Below are positions 34,242 through 41,717 of a stretch of 43,857 nucleotides of DNA, one piece after another (within the stretch, counting starts at the first letter, position 1; the number at the start of each line of letters is the position of its first letter). The stretch covers positions 1-43,857 of the forward strand of contig CACZWD010000013.1 of NCBI GenBank assembly GCA_902784805.1. Reading direction: 5' to 3'. A program made the translations under genes and the position numbers. This DNA is from an uncultured Ruminococcus sp. Lineage in GTDB: Bacteria > Bacillota > Clostridia > RUG12999. The notes beneath the pieces were generated by a model. It saw only the letters and a list, made by a program, of their open reading frames with translations, did not search any database and had not been told where the DNA came from.

Positions 34242-36123
34242 AAACATCAAAAAATTTGAAGCGGGCGAATATGACGTTGCGGTGATAGGCGGCGGTCATG
34301 CCGGGATTGAAGCGGCTTTGGCAAGCGCAAGGCTGGGACTTAACACAATAATGTTTGCGATAAATCTGGATTCAATCGGCAATATGCCGTGCAATCCAAG
34401 TATAGGCGGTACGGCAAAAGGGCATCTTGTGCGTGAAATCGATGCGCTCGGCGGTGAAATGGGCAAGGCTGCGGACAAAACGTTCATTCAGTCACGTATG
34501 CTTAACCGCGGTAAAGGTCCCGCTGTACACTCGCTTCGCGCGCAGATTGACAGACGCGCTTACAGCACGCTTATGAAGCATACCGTAGAGCTTCAGAAAA
34601 ACCTTGACGTGCGCCAGGCTGAGGTCTGTGAAATTCTTTTTGAAAACAACAGCGTAACCGGCGTTGTTATACATACGGGCGCGGTTTATAAATGTAAGGC
34701 GGCAATTATTGCCAGCGGAACATATCTTAAAGGCAAGGTTATAATCGGTGAGGTGCAGTACGGAAGCGGTCCGGACGGAATGTTCCCTGCGGACAACCTT
34801 TCGGAGTGCTTAAAAAACGCGGGTATTGAGCTTATGCGCTTTAAAACGGGAACTCCGGCGAGAGTTCACAGCGCTTCGGTAAATAAGGATATTCTTGAGG
34901 TGCAGAACGGCGATGACGAAATTGTTCCGTTTTCTTTTGAAAACGAAGGCAGAGAAAATTTTGAAAATAAAGTAAAATGTTACCTCACCTATACCTGCGA
35001 AAATACGCATAATATTATCCGCGCGAATCTTGACCGTTCACCAATATATTCGGGCAAAATTCACGGTATCGGGCCGAGATATTGTCCGTCAATCGAGGAT
35101 AAGGTCGTGCGTTTTTCGGATAAGGAAAGACATCAGCTTTTTATTGAGCCTATGGGGCTTGAAACTGAGGAAATGTATGTTCAGGGCTTTTCGTCAAGCC
35201 TGCCGGAGGAAGTTCAGGCGCAGATGATTAAAACCGTAAAAGGGCTTGAAAACGCAAAAATGATGCGAGCGGCATATGCTATTGAATATGACTGCGTTAA
35301 TCCTTTGCAGCTTAACGCAACGCTTGAATTTAAAAAAATAAGCGGTCTTTACGGAGCGGGACAGTTTAACGGGACGTCGGGTTATGAGGAAGCGGCGGCG
35401 CAGGGGCTTGTGGCAGGAATAAACGCCGCGCGGAAAATTCTGGGAAAAGAGCAGATTGTAATCGGCAGAGATACGGCTTATATAGGCACGCTTATTGACG
35501 ACCTTGTGACAAAAGGCACAAACGAGCCGTACAGAATGATGACATCAAGGAGCGAATACCGCCTCGTTTTAAGGCAGGATAACGCCGACGAAAGATTGAC
35601 GCCTTTGGGTCATGAAATAGGGCTTATTTCGGACGAAAGATACGAAAAATATCTTGAAAAACAGGAAAAAATAAACGCGGAGGTTAAAAGGCTTGAAAGC
35701 ATGGTTCTCGCGCCGAATGAGGAAAGAAACAAGTATCTTGAGGAAAAGGGCAGCGCGCCGCTTAAAACAGGTATAAAATACGCGGAGCTTTTAAGAAGAC
35801 CCGAAATATCATACGCCGACCTTGCCGCGCTCGGAGCGGAGGTCAAAGACATACAAAAGGCGGTTGCGGCGCAGGCGGAAATACGCATAAAATATGAAGG
35901 TTATATAAAAAGGCAGCAGTCGCAGATTGCGGCGTTTAAAAAGCTTGAAAACAAGCGGCTTGATGAAAATTTTGATTATTCGCTTATAAAAGGCTTGCGT
36001 CTTGAAGCGAGACAAAAATTAAACAGGGTTAAACCGGTTTCGGTCGGACAGGCTTCAAGAATATCGGGTGTTTCGCCTGCGGATATTGCGGTGCTCCTTA
36101 TTTATCTCGAACAGAACAATTAA
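34231..36123 (+). CDS. mnmG: tRNA uridine 5-carboxymethylaminomethyl modification enzyme MnmG
   Basis: A 630-aa MnmG (GidA), an FAD enzyme that with MnmE modifies the wobble uridine U34 of certain tRNAs. FAD motif [21 protein letters not shown] (about 17-37, N-terminal), [20 protein letters not shown] (about 55-74), [12 protein letters not shown], the conserved FKTGTPARV and [11 protein letters not shown], and [21 protein letters not shown] near 375. The C-terminal helical MnmE-binding domain is complete. mnmE is not in the window. rsmG follows by 21 nt. Confidence 0.96.
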   Translation: MEFKNIKKFEAGEYDVAVIGGGHAGIEAALASARLGLNTIMFAINLDSIGNMPCNPSIGGTAKGHLVREIDALGGEMGKAADKTFIQSRMLNRGKGPAVHSLRAQIDRRAYSTLMKHTVELQKNLDVRQAEVCEILFENNSVTGVVIHTGAVYKCKAAIIASGTYLKGKVIIGEVQYGSGPDGMFPADNLSECLKNAGIELMRFKTGTPARVHSASVNKDILEVQNGDDEIVPFSFENEGRENFENKVKCYLTYTCENTHNIIRANLDRSPIYSGKIHGIGPRYCPSIEDKVVRFSDKERHQLFIEPMGLETEEMYVQGFSSSLPEEVQAQMIKTVKGLENAKMMRAAYAIEYDCVNPLQLNATLEFKKISGLYGAGQFNGTSGYEEAAAQGLVAGINAARKILGKEQIVIGRDTAYIGTLIDDLVTKGTNEPYRMMTSRSEYRLVLRQDNADERLTPLGHEIGLISDERYEKYLEKQEKINAEVKRLESMVLAPNEERNKYLEEKGSAPLKTGIKYAELLRRPEISYADLAALGAEVKDIQKAVAAQAEIRIKYEGYIKRQQSQIAAFKKLENKRLDENFDYSLIKGLRLEARQKLNRVKPVSVGQASRISGVSPADIAVLLIYLEQNN

Positions 36124-36144
36124 AATCGAAAGGGTACGGATAAA

Positions 36145-36855
36145 ATGAAACAAAAATTAATTTCGGGCGCAGACATGCTCGGAATAAGTCTTGACGAAAG
36201 CAAAGCGGATAAGCTTACGCGCTATGCGGAGCTTCTTGCGGAGTGGAACGAAAAAATTAATCTCACGGCAATAACGGCGCCGGATGAAATTGTCACCAAG
36301 CATTTTCTGGATTCCCTTTCCATATTCAAAACGGGCGTTGTAATGCCGGGAGACACGGTCATAGATGTCGGCACGGGCGCCGGTTTTCCGGGATTGGTAA
36401 TGAAAATTGCCGTTCCGAGCCTTAAAATCACATTGCTTGATTCTCTTGAAAAACGCCTTGATTTTTTGCGCTGTGTTTGTGACGAGCTTAATCTTTCCGA
36501 TGTTATTTTTGTTCATGCCAGAGCGGAGGACGCCGGCAAAGATAAAAATTACCGTGAAAAGTACGATATTGCCACGGCAAGGGCAGTCGCGAATATGAGT
36601 ACGCTTGCCGAATATCTGCTTCCTTTTGTTAAAATAGGCGGCAGATGTATTGCTCTTAAAGGACCGCTTGCAGACGAGGAGCTTGAAAACGCCGGAAAAG
36701 CGGTTAATATTCTCGGCGGAAAAATCGAGAAAACCATAAATGCCGAAATTCCGTTTACAGAGCTTAAACATAAAATTGTATGCGTAAAAAAAGCGCGCCC
36801 CTGCCCGAAAATGTATCCCCGTAAGGCAGGAACGCCCGCGAAAAAACCGATATAA
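36145..36855 (+). CDS. rsmG: 16S rRNA (guanine527-N7)-methyltransferase RsmG
   Basis: A 236-aa SAM-dependent methyltransferase (GidB) for G527 of 16S rRNA. Marks: WNEKINLTAIT (about 34-44), KHFLDSLSIF, the SAM site VIDVGTGAGFPGLVMKI (about 72-88), and DIATARAVANMSTLAEYLLP. Classic mnmG-rsmG pair. ATG follows GAAAGGGTACGG. Confidence 0.95.
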   Translation: MKQKLISGADMLGISLDESKADKLTRYAELLAEWNEKINLTAITAPDEIVTKHFLDSLSIFKTGVVMPGDTVIDVGTGAGFPGLVMKIAVPSLKITLLDSLEKRLDFLRCVCDELNLSDVIFVHARAEDAGKDKNYREKYDIATARAVANMSTLAEYLLPFVKIGGRCIALKGPLADEELENAGKAVNILGGKIEKTINAEIPFTELKHKIVCVKKARPCPKMYPRKAGTPAKKPI

Positions 36856-36866
36856 AATTTTTGGTT

Positions 36867-38099
36867 TCAGTCCGACATAAAGAGGTCTCTTGTATATACT
36901 TTTTTTATAACGTCGTCAAGCTCTTCGTTGTATCTGTTCGCGATTATTGTATCGGAAAGACGCTTAAACTTGTCAAGGTCGTTTATAATGCGGCTTCCGA
37001 AAAAGGTATCGCCGTCTTTTAAAGTCGGCTCGTATATAATAACCTTTGCGCCCTTTGCCTTGACGCGCTTCATAACTCCCTGAATGGAGCTTTGACGGAA
37101 ATTATCACTGCCCGATTTCATAGTGAGTCTATATACGCCGATTGTAACCTCTTTTTCATTTTCCTCTTTCCACGAGCTGTTTGCGCTGTAATATCCGGCA
37201 TTTTTAAGCACGCGGTCGGCGACAAAATCCTTTCTTGTTCTGTTAGACTCAACAATTGCTTCAATCAGATTTTCAGGAACATCACGGTAGTTTGCAAGCA
37301 ACTGTTTTGAATCTTTCGGAAGGCAGTAACCGCCGTATCCGAAAGAAGGGTTGTTATAATGATTGCCTATTCTGGGGTCAAGACAAACGCCGTTAATTAT
37401 ATCTCTTGTGTTTAAATTTTTCATTTCGGCGTATGTGTCAAGCTCGTTAAAATAGCTTACTCTGAGAGCAAGATATGTATTCGCAAAAAGCTTAACGGCT
37501 TCCGCTTCGGTAAAGCCCATAATAAGAGTGGATATATCTTTTTTTATTGCTCCGCCTTTTAAAAGTTCAGCGAAAGTTTCCGCGCTTTTTTTAAGAAATT
37601 CATCGTCAGGGTCTGTACCAATAATAATGCGGCTCGGATACAAATTATCGTAAAGCGCCTTGCTCTCGCGAAGAAATTCGGGGCTGAAAATAATATTTTT
37701 AAGGCCGGTTTTTTCACGAAGCCCTGCCGTATATCCTACCGGTACGGTTGATTTTATAACAATTACCGCGTCTTTGTTATATTTTACGGCAAGGTCTATT
37801 ACGCTTTCGACAGCGCCGGTATCAAAAAAGTTTTTGTCACTGTCATAGTTTGTAGGTGCCGCCACAATTATGTAGTCCGCGTCGGCATAGGCTTCTTCCG
37901 CGCTAAGCGTCGCTTTAAGGTTAAGCTCCTTTTCCGCAAGATATTTTTCAATGTAATCGTCCTGAATCGGTGATTTTCTGTTGTTTATAAGCTCAACTTT
38001 TTCGGGCAGTATATCGATAGCCTTAACTTCATTGTGTTGCGCGAGAAGTACAGCAAGGCTTAGACCAACATATCCTGTTCCTGCTACCGCAATTTTCAT
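36867..38099 (-). CDS. UDP-glucose 6-dehydrogenase
   Basis: A 410-aa nucleotide-sugar dehydrogenase oxidising UDP-glucose to UDP-glucuronate. N-terminal NAD motif [19 protein letters not shown]; catalytic region with FSPEFLRES, the catalytic cysteine in [14 protein letters not shown] (about 258-271) and [15 protein letters not shown]. It follows an epimerase gene by 26 nt on the same strand. Together they would give UDP-galacturonate for capsule or other surface polysaccharides. Confidence 0.93.
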   Translation of the reverse strand: MKIAVAGTGYVGLSLAVLLAQHNEVKAIDILPEKVELINNRKSPIQDDYIEKYLAEKELNLKATLSAEEAYADADYIIVAAPTNYDSDKNFFDTGAVESVIDLAVKYNKDAVIVIKSTVPVGYTAGLREKTGLKNIIFSPEFLRESKALYDNLYPSRIIIGTDPDDEFLKKSAETFAELLKGGAIKKDISTLIMGFTEAEAVKLFANTYLALRVSYFNELDTYAEMKNLNTRDIINGVCLDPRIGNHYNNPSFGYGGYCLPKDSKQLLANYRDVPENLIEAIVESNRTRKDFVADRVLKNAGYYSANSSWKEENEKEVTIGVYRLTMKSGSDNFRQSSIQGVMKRVKAKGAKVIIYEPTLKDGDTFFGSRIINDLDKFKRLSDTIIANRYNEELDDVIKKVYTRDLFMSD

Positions 38100-38125
38100 A
38101 ACTTCCTCCTCTTTTTTTTATATTT

Positions 38126-39160
38126 TTATTTTATGTAATCTTTATACCACGCCGCGAAACGCTTAAGTCCTTCTCTTAAAGATATTTCGGGTTTTATGCC
38201 AAAATCATTTTCAAGAGGCGAAACATCAGCATAGGTTGTTTCAACGTCGCCGGGCTGCATGGGCACAAGCTCGGTATGCGCGTCAAAATCAAAATCCTTT
38301 GGCAGGATTTTCGCCGCTGTCAGTTCTTCCTTTAATATTCTGACAAATTCAAGCAGATTTTCGGGCTTGCTGCCGCCTATATTATATACCTTGTGAGGCA
38401 CGCCGTTTTCGTCCCCGCGCGGCGGAACGCGCATAACATTTATTACACCTTCTGTTATATCGTCAATATATGTAAAATCACGCCTGCAGTTGCCATAGTT
38501 GAAAATCTGAATTTTTTCGCCTTTTAAAAGCTTGTCGGTAAATTTAAAATACGCCATATCGGGTCTTCCCGCAGGACCGTAAACGGTAAAGAACCGGAGA
38601 CCTGTTGATTTTATGCCGTAAAGCTTTGAATAAGCATAGGCTAAAAGTTCGTTGGATTTTTTTGTTGCCGCGTAGAGAGAAACGGGGCTGTCGGTTTTGT
38701 CTTCGGTTGAAAAAGGAATTTTAGTGTTTGCGCCATAAACACTTGATGAGCTTGCATATACAAGATGAAGCGACGGATATTTCCTGCAGGCTTCAATAAT
38801 ATTAAAAAACCCGATTATGTTTGAATTTATATATGCGTCGGGATTATCAATCGAATATCTGACTCCGGCTTGTGCGGCGAGGTGAAGGACAAAATCAGGC
38901 TTCTTCTCACCAAAAAGCCTGAAAATAAGCTCTTTGTCCGCAATATCACCCTTAATAAATTCAAAGCCGTCGTATTTTTTGAGCTCCTCAAGTCGAGCTT
39001 CTTTAAGCTTTACGTCATAATAAGAGTTCATATTGTCAATGCCGATAATTTTTATATTTGGATATTCTTCAAAAAGACGTTTTGTACAGGCGGCTCCTAT
39101 AAAGCCTGCCGCGCCGGTTAATAATACGGTTTTATTGTCGAGATTTAAATTTACACTCAT
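38126..39160 (-). CDS. NAD-dependent nucleotide-sugar epimerase (UDP-glucuronate 4-epimerase-like)
   Basis: A 344-aa extended short-chain dehydrogenase. NAD motif VLLTGAAGFIGAACTKRL (about 12-29), catalytic YAATKKSNE (Tyr/Lys, about 153-161), SSSSVYGANT, FTVYGPAGRPDMAY and a C-terminal EGLKRFAAWYKDY. The sequence style and the neighbouring UDP-glucose dehydrogenase favour UDP-glucuronate 4-epimerase (CapI-like); GalE-type activity cannot be ruled out. First gene of the pair, with its own promoter. Confidence 0.9.
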   Translation of the reverse strand: MSVNLNLDNKTVLLTGAAGFIGAACTKRLFEEYPNIKIIGIDNMNSYYDVKLKEARLEELKKYDGFEFIKGDIADKELIFRLFGEKKPDFVLHLAAQAGVRYSIDNPDAYINSNIIGFFNIIEACRKYPSLHLVYASSSSVYGANTKIPFSTEDKTDSPVSLYAATKKSNELLAYAYSKLYGIKSTGLRFFTVYGPAGRPDMAYFKFTDKLLKGEKIQIFNYGNCRRDFTYIDDITEGVINVMRVPPRGDENGVPHKVYNIGGSKPENLLEFVRILKEELTAAKILPKDFDFDAHTELVPMQPGDVETTYADVSPLENDFGIKPEISLREGLKRFAAWYKDYIK

Positions 39161-39193
39161 AAGGTTTCCTCTCTGTGAAATAATTTTGTATTT

Positions 39194-39222
39194 ATTTTAT
39201 CACAACAAACAAAAAAAAGCAA
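39194..39222 (-). promoter_or_regulatory. Promoter of the epimerase-dehydrogenase operon
   Basis: On the minus strand: TTGCTT (39222-39217), 17-bp spacer, TAAAAT (39199-39194), 34 bp before the epimerase ATG; GAGAGGAAA is the ribosome site. Confidence 0.6.
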
Positions 39223-39309
39223 GACTTTTTTATATAAGTTTTTTATGTTGCGTATAAAGAATAAGTTTTTTGAAAAAACTAAATAAAAAATCGGAAAGGA
39301 AAAAATGTG

Positions 39310-39726
39310 ATGGATTTTAAAAGCGCATTTGAAAAAATAAAAAATGAAATTTCTGAGGCAGATATAAAAAAGCTTGTTTCGGATTTCGCTATTCAGGTAA
39401 CAATAACAGATGAGGACTGCGGAGGAACCTTTTATATAAGTAATATGGGAGGAAATTTTTCTGTACAGCCGTATGATTATCGGGATAACACTGTAGCGGT
39501 GAGCCTTACAAAAAATGATTTTTTAAGGCTCATAAGCGGAAGGTCAAAAATGGAAAACTTTATAAAAAGCGGTAAAATAGAATTTTGCGGAGATATAAGT
39601 GGTTTGGAAGAATTGATTGCAGCCATGCCAAAGCCCCCGCAAAAAATCGAGCGTAGTCAGGTGGATAGCAAAACAGTAAAAAGCCCTCTCGGTAAGGTAG
39701 AAGGAATATCGGCAAAAAGCCGGTAA
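39310..39726 (+). CDS. SCP2-like small protein
   Basis: A 138-aa soluble protein. ATG 39310 follows AAAGGA by nine bases; an adjacent GTG at 39307 is an alternative. Middle and C-terminal parts resemble the SCP2 lipid-binding fold: AVSLTKNDFLRLISGRSKM (about 64-82), IKSGKIEFCGDISGLEELIA (about 85-104). The tail (105-138) is basic, Ser/Lys-rich and probably disordered. Ligand and role unknown; it stands alone. Confidence 0.65.
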   Translation: MDFKSAFEKIKNEISEADIKKLVSDFAIQVTITDEDCGGTFYISNMGGNFSVQPYDYRDNTVAVSLTKNDFLRLISGRSKMENFIKSGKIEFCGDISGLEELIAAMPKPPQKIERSQVDSKTVKSPLGKVEGISAKSR

Positions 39727-39758
39727 ACATGCGAAGGCGCAAACGGAATATTTCTGGC

Positions 39759-39788
39759 GTAGGGGACGATGCTCGCATCGTCCCCTAC
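39759..39788. repeat. Perfect 30-bp extragenic palindrome
   Basis: GTAGGGGACGATGC followed by GCATCGTCCCCTAC around a two-base centre; a REP-like unit. Lies just left of the inverted-repeat RNA candidate. Ends with the same GTAGGGG/CCCCTAC termini as the units at 39971-40102. Confidence 0.8.
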
Positions 39789-39790
39789 GA

Positions 39791-39942
39791 GGCTGTAACA
39801 TCTAAAAGTTTGCATTAGTATCAAAGCATAAGCTGTGTAAACAAGGATGACGACGCAGGCGGGCCGGCGCCCGTCAAGAAGGAAGACGCTGCTTATGCAG
39901 CTTATACAAAGATAATAGTGTGAAGTTTTAGGTGTTACAGCC
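39791..39942 (+). ncRNA. Long inverted-repeat element, possible structured RNA
   Basis: Two 45-nt arms (39791-39835 starting GGCTGTAACATC, and 39898-39942 ending GTGTTACAGCC) pair along their whole length: about 35 Watson-Crick and 4 G-U pairs with six mismatches when read as + strand RNA. On the other strand the four G-U pairs would be A-C mismatches. The 62-nt apical part is GC-rich and folds again (GGGC-CGGC-GCCC with flanking GAC/GUC). No open frame and no similarity I recognise. Either a miniature transposable element or a structured noncoding RNA; I cannot name the class. Confidence 0.45.
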
Positions 39943-39970
39943 TACTACGCCCAAATTTTCTCATTGCCCC

Positions 39971-40102
39971 GTAGGGGCGGCAATCTGCCGCCCGAAAAAC
40001 GTTTGGTTTAACGGTATCGCCTCAATTCTTTACGGGCGGATAATATCCGCCCCTACACCTCACGCCTCGGTTTTCCGTAGGGGCGGACCTGTGTGTCCGC
40101 CC
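39971..40102. repeat. Cluster of three GTAGGGGCGG palindromes
   Basis: Units at 39971-39994 (GTAGGGGCGGCA...TGCCGCCC), 40031-40056 (GGGCGGATA-A-TATCCGCCC then CCTAC, reverse orientation) and 40077-40102 (GTAGGGGCGGAC...GTCCGCCC). All share GTAGGGGCGG at one end and a variable palindrome core. The unit after glnS (23853) belongs to the same family. Dispersed REP-like sequences. Confidence 0.8.
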
Positions 40103-40139
40103 GCCGTTATAATTAAATGTAAAATTCAAAATTAATTCT

Positions 40140-40634
40140 TCATTCTTCATTTTCCTGCTGCCGGCTTAATTTTGCTGCTTCTATAAATAAAGCATCTGAA
40201 AGTCTGTTTAAAAAGACAAAAATATTTTCAAAATTTTTAATGCCGCTTTCGTTTGCGTAAGCCACGAAATGACGTTCTGCCCTTCGCGCGACAGCACGCG
40301 CAAAGTTTAAACGGGCGGAAAGCTCGTTTTCGCCAAAAGTTAAAAACCCGTTAAAATTATATTCTTTATCGGAATAAAAATCTTCAGCTTCATTTAAAGA
40401 AATATAATATTTTTTATTACCATTCGACGCGACAAATGACATTACTTTAAAAAGAAGCTTTTGAATGTCATCTATGAATTTTTTCTCTCCGCCTGCCGCG
40501 CGACATAGCCCGATAGCGGCGGAAAGCTCGTCAATATCGCCAAGAATTTCAAAACATATACTGCTTTTGGATAAAGGTTTTCCGTCCGCGAGGGATGAGA
40601 AACCTGCATCGCCTTTTCCGGTACTTATTTTCAT
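40140..40634 (-). CDS. PduO-type cob(I)alamin adenosyltransferase
   Basis: A 164-aa ATP:corrinoid adenosyltransferase making adenosylcobalamin. The ATP-binding N terminus is MKISTGKGDAGFSSLADG, followed by ILGDIDELSAAIGLCRAA (about 30-47), the conserved basic helix FARAVARRAERHFVAY (about 113-128) and the C-terminal FLNRLSDALFIEA. The start at ATG 40634 matches family alignments; an ATG at 40658 would add eight residues and no strong ribosome site decides between them. It stands alone; no cobalamin riboswitch or B12-dependent enzyme is next to it. Confidence 0.88.
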   Translation of the reverse strand: MKISTGKGDAGFSSLADGKPLSKSSICFEILGDIDELSAAIGLCRAAGGEKKFIDDIQKLLFKVMSFVASNGNKKYYISLNEAEDFYSDKEYNFNGFLTFGENELSARLNFARAVARRAERHFVAYANESGIKNFENIFVFLNRLSDALFIEAAKLSRQQENEE

Positions 40635-40833
40635 AATATTAATATCATATCCTTTCATAAAAATTTAAAATTAATTCGCGTTCTGCGTTTTGAATTCTGC
40701 TTTTATATTCTATCACTTTTTTAGCGAAAAAGCAAGAAAAACGTGAAAAAAGAAAATATATATAAACAAAAGCGCTAAAATGTTTTTAGACAAAAGTAAC
40801 AAAAAGATAGACTATAATTTTACGTTTTAATCA

Positions 40834-40862
40834 TTGACACATAAAAACTTTTGTGATATAAT
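40834..40862 (+). promoter_or_regulatory. Consensus promoter of the cohesin locus
   Basis: TTGACA (40834-40839), 17-bp spacer, TATAAT (40857-40862): both hexamers perfect. The leader to ATG 40962 is about 90 nt and includes a stem-loop. Confidence 0.85.
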
Positions 40863-40879
40863 TGTTAGTAATATGATAC

Positions 40880-40928
40880 CGTGGAAAATATTTCTGACTT
40901 ATTTGGTTTGATAGGGCTGTTTTCCACG
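40880..40928 (+). promoter_or_regulatory. Leader stem-loop of the cohesin-dockerin mRNA
   Basis: CGTGGAAAA (40880-40888) pairs perfectly with TTTTCCACG (40920-40928), enclosing a 31-nt loop, and is followed by AAAAAACAG and the AAGGAGGG ribosome site. Begins within about 12 nt of the expected transcript start, as in 5' stabilising hairpins; could also be regulatory. Confidence 0.55.
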
Positions 40929-40961
40929 AAAAAACAGTAAAAAATTTAAGGAGGGTATTTC

Positions 40962-41684
40962 ATGAGAAAAACAATCAAAAGAAGCCTCAGCGTGCTTTTG
41001 GCGTGCTTAATGATAATGAGCATAGCATCAGTAGCTTTGGCGGACGGCACCGCTGCAATTGTGGTCGGCACAGCCACAGGTGAAGCCGGAGACAGCGTAG
41101 CGGTTGATGTTACCTTAACAGGTAGCGGAATCACAAACGGTGTATTTAAAGTTACATATAACACAAGTACACTGACATATGTAAGCGCATCATCATTGGT
41201 TGACGCAGAAGTTGCAGAAATTTCTGCCGGCACAATTTCTGTTGCGTTTGCAAAAACAACAGCCGTAACAGGCACAGTAGCAACACTTAACTTTACAATC
41301 AAGGACGGCGCTTCGGCAGGTAGCTACGACTTAACTCCGAGCTTTGCGGCAGCAGACGGTAACTATCATCTTGAAGCTGACGGTTTGTTCGCAGATGACA
41401 CCAGAGTAGCTGATGTTACACTTACAGCAGGTTCTGTAACGGTTGAAGAAGGCGAAACAGAAATAACTTACGGTGACCTCAATGATGATGGAGATGTAGA
41501 TACATCAGACGTTATAATATTACTTAGATACGTTGCTGAATGGGATGGCTACGATGAGGAAAATTATAACATAGATGCAGCGGATCTCAATGGCGATGAT
41601 GAAGTAGATACATCAGACGTTATAATATTACTTAGATACGTTGCTGAATGGGACGGCTATGAAGAGCTTCCGATATTAGATTAA
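40962..41684 (+). CDS. Secreted single-cohesin, single-dockerin adaptor
   Basis: A 240-aa exported protein. Signal peptide 1-27 (cleavage after SVALA). Residues about 30-160 are a cohesin: VGTATGEAGDSVAVDVTLTG, TNGVFKVTYNTSTLTYVSA, TVATLNFTIKDGASAGSYDL. Residues 171-233 are a type I-like dockerin with two EF-hand repeats: GDLNDDGDVDTSDVIILLRY (171-190) and ADLNGDDEVDTSDVIILLRY (207-226); calcium ligands N174, D176, D178, D183 and their partners are present. Both repeats end in VAEWDGY. A protein with one of each module can bridge a dockerin-bearing enzyme and a cohesin-bearing anchor, as small adaptor scaffoldins do in Ruminococcus. No enzyme domain or membrane/sortase anchor. AAGGAGGG precedes ATG. 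Confidence 0.85.
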   Translation: MRKTIKRSLSVLLACLMIMSIASVALADGTAAIVVGTATGEAGDSVAVDVTLTGSGITNGVFKVTYNTSTLTYVSASSLVDAEVAEISAGTISVAFAKTTAVTGTVATLNFTIKDGASAGSYDLTPSFAAADGNYHLEADGLFADDTRVADVTLTAGSVTVEEGETEITYGDLNDDGDVDTSDVIILLRYVAEWDGYDEENYNIDAADLNGDDEVDTSDVIILLRYVAEWDGYEELPILD

Positions 41685-41717
41685 AAGAATAGGTATTTTA
41701 AGGAGGATTATATTGAT

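Noticed and set aside
34231-36855. Replication origin near mnmG-rsmG
   Set aside because: These genes often lie near oriC, but no dnaA, rpmH, parAB or DnaA-box cluster is visible here.
39791-39942. Retron msr-msd or group II intron remnant
   Set aside because: No reverse transcriptase gene nearby and no intron domain V-like hairpin.
40635-40833. Cobalamin riboswitch for the adenosyltransferase
   Set aside because: The region is AT-rich, lacks a B12-box and has no long conserved structure.
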